NCBI GenBank assembly: GCA_963576725.1
Contig: OY755241.1
Span: 868,001 to 932,000, forward strand
Length of the DNA stretch: 64,000 nt
Source: Azorinus chamasolen
Taxonomy: Eukaryota > Mollusca > Bivalvia > Cardiida > Solecurtidae
Direction of reading: 5' to 3'
How positions within the stretch are numbered: the first letter of the stretch is position 1; each line of letters begins with the position of its first letter. The position numbers and the translations under genes were made by a program. A model generated the notes under the pieces. The model was not told the origin of the DNA, made no database searches, and was given only the letters and a program-made list of their open reading frames with translations. Shown here piece after piece: positions 63,109 to 64,000 of the stretch.

Positions 63109-64000
63109 TATGACATTTGTTTTTTAAAAGATATGGAAGGAAACAACTTTTGCAGCTCTATTTACCACAATGGCTTCAAATCTACACAATTCTGAAATTT
63201 TCAAATAAACAGGATCTAAAAATAGTCTATGAGGGAATGGGTTAAAAACAGTGTGAACAAACAGACACTAATTCTGAAGCAGACAACTTCATAGAGTTTT
63301 GACCAGGAACTTGCCCTCTCAAGTGATTGCATAACAGAATCTAGCTCAGAGTGCTAGCTCAGAGGAACCTTTATAGTGTACGTCAATTTTAAAGTATAAC
63401 CAACAGGGCAGGGCCAATTTTAACCTCAGAACTATGATATTAACCACTGTCAATAAGGTCTACTAAGTTAATCTATACACCAAATATCTAAGCTCTGTGA
63501 CATGTAGTTTTTGACAAGAATTTTTTTGAAGTTTTCCCCATGCATAACCTAAGTGAGCCCAGCATTCTGCTACTTGTACAGAAAACAACAGTCAGCTAGA
63601 GAAAACTGGCCACCCCTGGGACCGTAGCGGGGCCAATTTTGACTCCAGGGACATAATTTATATAACTTTTGTAGAGAACCTATAGGTGATGCTATGTGCC
63701 AAAGATGAAAGCTGAGAACCGTGTAGATTCAGAGGAGAAGACTTTTAAAGGTTCAAATTGTTGACGACTGACGACGCACACCGCACGACGCACGCCGACG
63801 GACGACGGACATCAGGCAATCACAAAAGCTCACCCTGAGCACTTTGTGCTCTGGTGAGCTAAAAATGTTCACCTAAAATAGGTTTAACAGCATGGAGCTT
63901 GTTATGAATTTCCTCATTCCAAGACTCCTGCCATTTATATAGAATATGTCTAATAATTTGTGGTTTGAAATCCGAATACGGTATTCTCATATCAGATTCA

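Larger units (their letters stand above)
61767..63862. mobile_element. Pearl-like element 4 with unrelated interior
   Basis: Left end CAAGAGGGCCTGAAAGGCCCTGA and CATCGCTCACCAG plus one satellite unit of the element-3 type (to ~61927). Right end from ~63590: a partial satellite unit, GACGACTGACGACGCACACC tract, hairpin GCTCACCCTGAGCAC-TTTGT-GCTCTGGTGAGC, CTAA. Between lie ~1.65 kb of different AT-rich sequence with three hairpin repeats. The element therefore either captured this DNA or was invaded by it. Confidence 0.7.
61281..64000 (-). mobile_element. Second nested Nimb-like LINE 3' end, running off the right edge
   Basis: (GAAT)n tail and 3' ORF2 at 61281-61766; the LINE sequence resumes at 63863 (ATGTTCACCTAAAATAGG) after pearl-like element 4 and continues past 64000. 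GCATGAACAA|AAATGTTCACC in other copies gives the exact insertion point. Confidence 0.88.

Noticed and set aside
61767..63862. Element 4 as a captured host gene
   Set aside because: The interior has only AT-rich sequence and hairpin repeats; no coding exon could be recognised.
60683..64000. Target duplications for the two right-most LINE ends
   Set aside because: The right boundaries are off the window or within same-family LINE sequence, so no duplication could be read.

Overview
The window reads as AT-rich, repeat-dominated DNA from a marine invertebrate, most likely a bivalve mollusc. The reasons are the 'pearl'-like elements with internal satellites, I-superfamily (Nimb-like) LINEs with TCAC/ATTC microsatellite tails, a Helentron with a C-terminal endonuclease, and split genes with GT-AG introns. 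I see no convincing host gene, no RNA gene and nothing prokaryotic. Almost everything is transposable elements, often nested several deep. The species call is inference.

Layout. 1-390: truncated LINE. 391-8297: a Helentron (Rep, helicase and endonuclease on one ORF) whose N-terminal coding part is split by a pearl-like element (1086-2838). 8298-10723: mostly unassigned, with a GC-rich palindromic block and a 216-bp Tc1/mariner-type MITE (9586-9801). 10724-27534: a very young Ty3/Gypsy LTR retrotransposon with near-identical 1208-bp LTRs, gag, pol joined by a textbook -1 frameshift signal, and an extra zinc-finger/coiled-coil ORF. Its 3' LTR is split by a complete CR1/L2-type LINE (22079-27454) carrying a 2A translational-recoding motif. 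27535-29410: GATATC-rich repeat, LINE tails, a gag fragment and a ~150-bp tandem repeat.

29411-37683: LINE-in-LINE nesting. 37684 to the right end: a decayed C2H2-type coding exon (37684-38145) is split first by a second pearl-like element (38146-40542) and then by a ~20-kb two-gene DNA transposon (40587-60566). After both are removed the exon frame continues at 60569-60682. The big transposon has ~28-bp TIRs, an AT target duplication, a SAP-SWIM-YqaJ nuclease gene on + and a THAP-DDE transposase gene on -, both multi-exon. This is the ISL2EU-type arrangement. It has been invaded by two LINEs, another pearl-like element and many ~70-bp hairpin repeats. 60683-64000: two nested LINE 3' ends and a fourth pearl-like element.

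Activity. The Gypsy element and the CR1/L2-type LINE look intact in every open frame I can read. The Nimb-like LINEs, the ISL2EU-type genes and the C2H2 exon are broken. The relative age order can be read from the nesting: C2H2 exon, then pearl element 2 and the ISL2EU-type element (their mutual order is not resolved), then the LINEs and pearl element 3 inside the latter. Coordinates of element ends come from comparing copies within the window by eye; family names rest on recognised motifs, not on database searches.
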